A stretch of DNA of 64,000 nucleotides from JACNIZ01 sp964344765 (GTDB taxonomy: Bacteria; Planctomycetota; UBA1135): contig CAYFOM010000004.1 of assembly GCA_964344765.1 (NCBI GenBank), positions 62,001 through 126,000 of the forward strand, given 5' to 3'. Position numbers and translations under genes: made by a program. The notes under the pieces are model-generated. The model was given only the letters and a program-made list of their open reading frames with translations, did not search any database and was not told the origin of the DNA. Positions 60,878 through 64,000 of this stretch are shown piece after piece; within the stretch, counting starts at the first letter, position 1; each line of letters opens with the position of its first letter.

Positions 60878-63002
60878 AGCTTAATGCAGCTTCTTTAGGC
60901 TTGGCGACGAAGCGCATGAACGAGAACAGTAGCGCAAAGCCGATGACGATGGAGATCCAGAACGGCGTGCCAAGTAGCGCGGTAGGCATATAACCAACGC
61001 CAATCGCAATGATCGCGGTGACGATGGCGTAGGGAGCCTGGGTGCGCACGTGGGTGATGTGATTACACTTCGACGCCGCCGACGAAAGAATGGTGGTATC
61101 GGAGATCGGCGAGCAGTGGTCACCAAAGATCGCGCCTTCCAGCACCGCGCCGATCGACAAGATCAGCAGCCCATGCGGACCGTACGGCGTGCTTTCACCA
61201 AGGTGGTAAGCCAGCAGCACGACATTAGGTTGCATGATCGCCATCGTCGTCCACGACGAGCCGGTTGCAAACGCTACGAAGCACGACGCCAAGAACAAGA
61301 TGATCGGCAACCAGGCGCCGTCGATCATGCCTTGGAAGGCGGCGACGAGGTAAGTGGCTGTACCGAGTTCGCTGCAGACTTTGCCGATGGCCCATGCCAG
61401 TAACAGAATCATCACCGCGTCCTTGAACAGAATGCGGATACCTTTGACCGTGGTGCGCGTGGTTTCTTGCACGCTAAGCAAGCGCTGGCCCAGTGCCATC
61501 ACAACGGCGAGCACAAAGGCTGCCAACGAACCGTAATAAATCGCACGTGTGCTATCGGATGCACCGAGCACGGCACGCATCCAATAAAAACCGCCGGCTT
61601 CGGACGCGGCAACGGCGTCGGCATGGCCGGGGTCGGCTTTATCGGCGATGGCGGCGTTGAGCACGTCGGCACCGAATGCGTAGATCAAACCGGCGGTACC
61701 GAAGATCATCAGCGCTAACGGCAGCACGCCGTTGAACCAGCGCGCAGGAACGCCGTCCAACGGTTGAGTATGAGCGGAAGGACCGTCACCAGAACCGATC
61801 AGGCTTTGGTCATTGCCCTCACGTGCCAACGCTTCGGCACGGCGCATTGGCCCGAAGTCGCGTTGCGTCCAAATCACGCAACCGACCATGAACATCGCAA
61901 ACAAGCAATAAAAGCGATAAGGAACGGTTTCTAAAAACAGGGCATAGCCCTGACTAGCCGGTATGCCGACGGTGGGGAGTTGCGGTGCGTAAGTGCTGAT
62001 TTGATAAGCCACCCACGTACTGAGGATGGCAATGCCGGCTACCGGCGCGGCGGTGCTGTCGACGATGTACGCCAACTTGGCGCGGCTTACCTTCATGCGA
62101 TCAAACAGCGGCCCGCATGAATTACCGACGATGATGGTGTTGGCATAGTCATCAAAGAAAATGCCCAATCCCAATGCATAAGCAATGGTTTGCACGCTGC
62201 GCGAATTTTTGGCGAAGCGCAGCAAGGCTTTGACCATTCCTTCGATACCGCCCATGCGCGTGACCACGGCAACGGTGGCCGACAGCAGCAGCACAAAACC
62301 GAGGATGTATAAGTGGAACGAATCGTTAAGGATTTTGCCCCACAGGATGTCGTAGAGCGCAATGCGAAAGGTGGCGAGCAGAGATCCTTCGGCCCACGCC
62401 AACATCGCCGATCCAACCAGGACTCCGGCGCCCAAAGCGATCAGCGTGCCGCGCAATAAAAACGCCAGCAAGATCGCCAGCAACGGTGGGATCAGCGCCC
62501 AACGCGAACCGACTTGGGTGGAGGGCCAGTCGTCGACCCCTTCGACTGCGGCGGCCGAGGCTTCATCGGTGGGGGCCAGCACGATGCCGCCGCCGTCCTG
62601 AGGTTGAATGGCGACGCGCAGGATTTCCGGGTACATGCCGCCGAAATTTGCAAAATCCAGCTGCGGTTGGCCATCGGCGCCCGCCATGCGCAATAAAAAC
62701 TGATCCGGCGCATGGAATTCCATCCACGGATCCTCGCCGGCGGCTTTTTGATCCTCAGTGGGCGCCGGGATGCGGAAGCCGGCACGAAGAGCATCCAAAC
62801 GCGCCTTGCCGTCGGCGTCGCCATCGAGCTGCCAAGTCATGTGCACGCCTTGCGGAGCTTGCAGCGGCTCGAAGCTGTTGAGCATGGTTTGCCCACTTAA
62901 GGTTTGCAAAAGCACCGTGTCGGCGCTTGCCCAAAAAAGCGGCAAGCAGATGACGGCGAAGATGGCGGCGAAGATCAGGCGGGAGCGCATCGGCCTAGCC
63001 AT
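60876..63002 (-). CDS. NhaC-family Na+/H+ antiporter with an inserted extracytoplasmic domain
   Basis: This is a 708-residue transporter. After a first hydrophobic segment (about residues 8-28) lies a soluble stretch of roughly 140 residues (to about residue 165), predicted outside the cytoplasm, before the main transporter domain. The latter has many membrane segments with the NhaC-type motif FFDDYANTIIVGN near residue 275 and a later FGDHCSPISDTTILSSAAS near 640. Family members exchange Na+ for H+ or import amino acids. The early soluble insertion is not part of typical NhaC proteins. The start could be the ATG at 63002 or at 62990. Confidence 0.82.
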   Translation of the reverse strand: MARPMRSRLIFAAIFAVICLPLFWASADTVLLQTLSGQTMLNSFEPLQAPQGVHMTWQLDGDADGKARLDALRAGFRIPAPTEDQKAAGEDPWMEFHAPDQFLLRMAGADGQPQLDFANFGGMYPEILRVAIQPQDGGGIVLAPTDEASAAAVEGVDDWPSTQVGSRWALIPPLLAILLAFLLRGTLIALGAGVLVGSAMLAWAEGSLLATFRIALYDILWGKILNDSFHLYILGFVLLLSATVAVVTRMGGIEGMVKALLRFAKNSRSVQTIAYALGLGIFFDDYANTIIVGNSCGPLFDRMKVSRAKLAYIVDSTAAPVAGIAILSTWVAYQISTYAPQLPTVGIPASQGYALFLETVPYRFYCLFAMFMVGCVIWTQRDFGPMRRAEALAREGNDQSLIGSGDGPSAHTQPLDGVPARWFNGVLPLALMIFGTAGLIYAFGADVLNAAIADKADPGHADAVAASEAGGFYWMRAVLGASDSTRAIYYGSLAAFVLAVVMALGQRLLSVQETTRTTVKGIRILFKDAVMILLLAWAIGKVCSELGTATYLVAAFQGMIDGAWLPIILFLASCFVAFATGSSWTTMAIMQPNVVLLAYHLGESTPYGPHGLLILSIGAVLEGAIFGDHCSPISDTTILSSAASKCNHITHVRTQAPYAIVTAIIAIGVGYMPTALLGTPFWISIVIGFALLFSFMRFVAKPKEAALS

Positions 63003-63058
63003 CGTAGGACTGCCAGCGGCGCGCGGGTATCCTATGGCCTACGCGATCGCCTGAAGCC

Positions 63059-63556
63059 GTGGAATACGTCCTACTTGTGCTGTACGTTGCCGGTCTTGCT
63101 TTGGTCTACCATGGCCAGCGCAAGGCGGAGCAGCGCATTAAGGAGTTAGAGGCCGAATTGCGCGGCCGTGACGAGCACAAAGCGCTTTTGCAGCGGCTGG
63201 ATGAAATGGAACAGCTCATGCGCCAGTTCGATCCCGAGCCGGTGCGCGCTGAGCTGACGCGTTTACGTGCCTCGGTAGGCCAGTTGCTCGAACCGCCGGC
63301 TGCGCCCGAGCCGTTGCCGAGCGCCGACGAAATCAGCCGCGTTCAAGAAGTGAAGCAACTCGTTCATCGCCACCTGCGCCGTGCGGGTTGCGATCAGGTC
63401 CAGATTCTCGATGACGATCAGCAACTCGACGCCGAGGAATTGGAAGTGCGCATCGAAGCGATGAAAGATGGATTGTGCATCAAGGGGCGACTGCAAGTGG
63501 TCGGCAATGATGTGCGTGAAATCGGGCTCGACGACACCCACAAACTCTTTCCCTGA
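63059..63556 (+). CDS. Hypothetical membrane-anchored coiled-coil protein
   Basis: I do not recognise a family. The 165-residue protein begins with one hydrophobic segment (residues 3-17), followed by a charged helical region to about residue 75 with heptad-like leucines (IKELEAEL, LLQRLDEMEQLMRQF), then a proline-rich linker and a compact C-terminal part. The start is a GTG at 63059. It lies 51 bases upstream of asnS and may share its transcript. It would be inner-membrane bound and probably binds another protein. Confidence 0.5.
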   Translation: MEYVLLVLYVAGLALVYHGQRKAEQRIKELEAELRGRDEHKALLQRLDEMEQLMRQFDPEPVRAELTRLRASVGQLLEPPAAPEPLPSADEISRVQEVKQLVHRHLRRAGCDQVQILDDDQQLDAEELEVRIEAMKDGLCIKGRLQVVGNDVREIGLDDTHKLFP

Positions 63557-63607
63557 TCTCTACGAACCGATCCCTCCTCCGGAGCTGGGAGGTCCAGCTC
63601 AAACACC

Positions 63608-64000
63608 ATGGAAAACGTCCGCATTAAGGATCTGTCCAAGCACGACGGCGAGGTCGTGCGCCTGCGCGGCTGGCTGTACAACAGCCGCGGCAAGGGCAAA
63701 CTGCTGTTTTTGTTGTTGCGTGATGGCAGCGGCATCTGCCAGTGCGTGGTGTTGAAGAATCATGTTTCCGAGGAAGTTTTCGCCGACGCCAAGGGCTTAA
63801 CGCAGGAGTCTTCGCTTGAGGTTGTCGGTACCGTCAAGCTCGATGAACGCGCCCCGGGCGGCGCAGAGTTGAAGGTGGATTCGATCAAGGTGCACCAGGT
63901 CGCCGAGCCCTTCCCGATTGGCAAGAAGGAACATGGGCCTGGTTTTTTGATGGATCATCGCCACCTTTGGTTGCGCTCGAAGCGCCAAATGGCATTGCTG
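63608..64000 (+). CDS. asnS: Asparaginyl-tRNA synthetase (5' part, cut by the window end)
   Basis: The first 131 residues of a class IIb aminoacyl-tRNA synthetase are visible. The N-terminal OB-fold anticodon-binding domain is recognisable by VRLRGWLYNSRG and LLLRDGSGICQCVV, followed by HGPGFLMDHRHLWLRSKRQ, the junction typical of AsnRS. AspRS differs here, so AsnRS is preferred, but the catalytic domain that would decide it lies beyond the window. The start ATG at 63608 has no clear Shine-Dalgarno and is preceded by ACACC. Confidence 0.88.
   Translation, partial: MENVRIKDLSKHDGEVVRLRGWLYNSRGKGKLLFLLLRDGSGICQCVVLKNHVSEEVFADAKGLTQESSLEVVGTVKLDERAPGGAELKVDSIKVHQVAEPFPIGKKEHGPGFLMDHRHLWLRSKRQMALL

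Overview
The window is 64 kb of a Gram-negative-type bacterial chromosome of moderately high GC. It is very densely packed: I count 52 protein-coding genes, only about 2.2 kb of intergenic DNA, and no gap longer than about 185 bases. I see no rRNA, tRNA, insertion sequence, phage gene or CRISPR array. The cell has an outer membrane, shown by a porin-like barrel, several lipoproteins and a YidC with a large periplasmic domain. McsB without CtsR, a GldA/F/G-type transporter with a DUF4340 partner, a sulfatase-superfamily lipoprotein, large secreted proteins with a shared type of C-terminal beta module, and start codons that often lack a Shine-Dalgarno sequence together suggest the phylum Planctomycetota. 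This is inference; no marker gene in the window proves it.

Layout. 1-6.7 kb: a five-gene plus-strand run of a Gld-type ABC transporter (ATPase, permease, GldG-like, DUF4340) and a membrane-anchored protein with carboxypeptidase-regulatory-like domains. 6.7-9.5 kb: an AceE-type E1 on the minus strand. 9.6-15.5 kb: guaB, guaA, an HPF-like protein, a membrane protein, comF-like and gluQ. 15.6-18.9 kb: a small lipoprotein (minus), hisS-nadD, and a PpiC-type foldase (minus). 19.1-29.3 kb: metallophosphoesterase-yidC-mnmE, then nrdR, an ATP-cone protein and smc. 29.3-35.0 kb: a QC-like M28 lipoprotein, an OPT transporter, a glycosyltransferase, a secreted protein and an MBL-fold hydrolase. 35.1-39.4 kb: a probable zinc-uptake locus (His/Cys-rich protein, structured leader, His-rich barrel, ZnuA/C/B-like transporter). 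39.4-40.2 kb: a GYF-RDD membrane protein. 40.2-45.8 kb: a minus-strand five-gene operon joining an iron-type ABC transporter to a five-heme cytochrome and a repeat lipoprotein. 45.9-55.5 kb: sulfatase-like protein, aminotransferase, threonine aldolase, phosphohexomutase, arginase, potassium channel, mcsB and moaA. 55.6-64 kb: a secreted protein, dihydroorotase, a furin-like protease, an NhaC-like antiporter with an inserted domain, a coiled-coil protein and the start of asnS.

Most genes are housekeeping genes for nucleotide synthesis, tRNA charging and modification, chromosome segregation and membrane insertion. The parts most likely to be new biology are the coupled iron-transporter/cytochrome/lipoprotein operon, the zinc-uptake locus with a structured leader, the ATP-cone protein overlapping nrdR, three 21-bp repeats in a divergent promoter, and the Kozak-like start contexts of several genes without a Shine-Dalgarno sequence.
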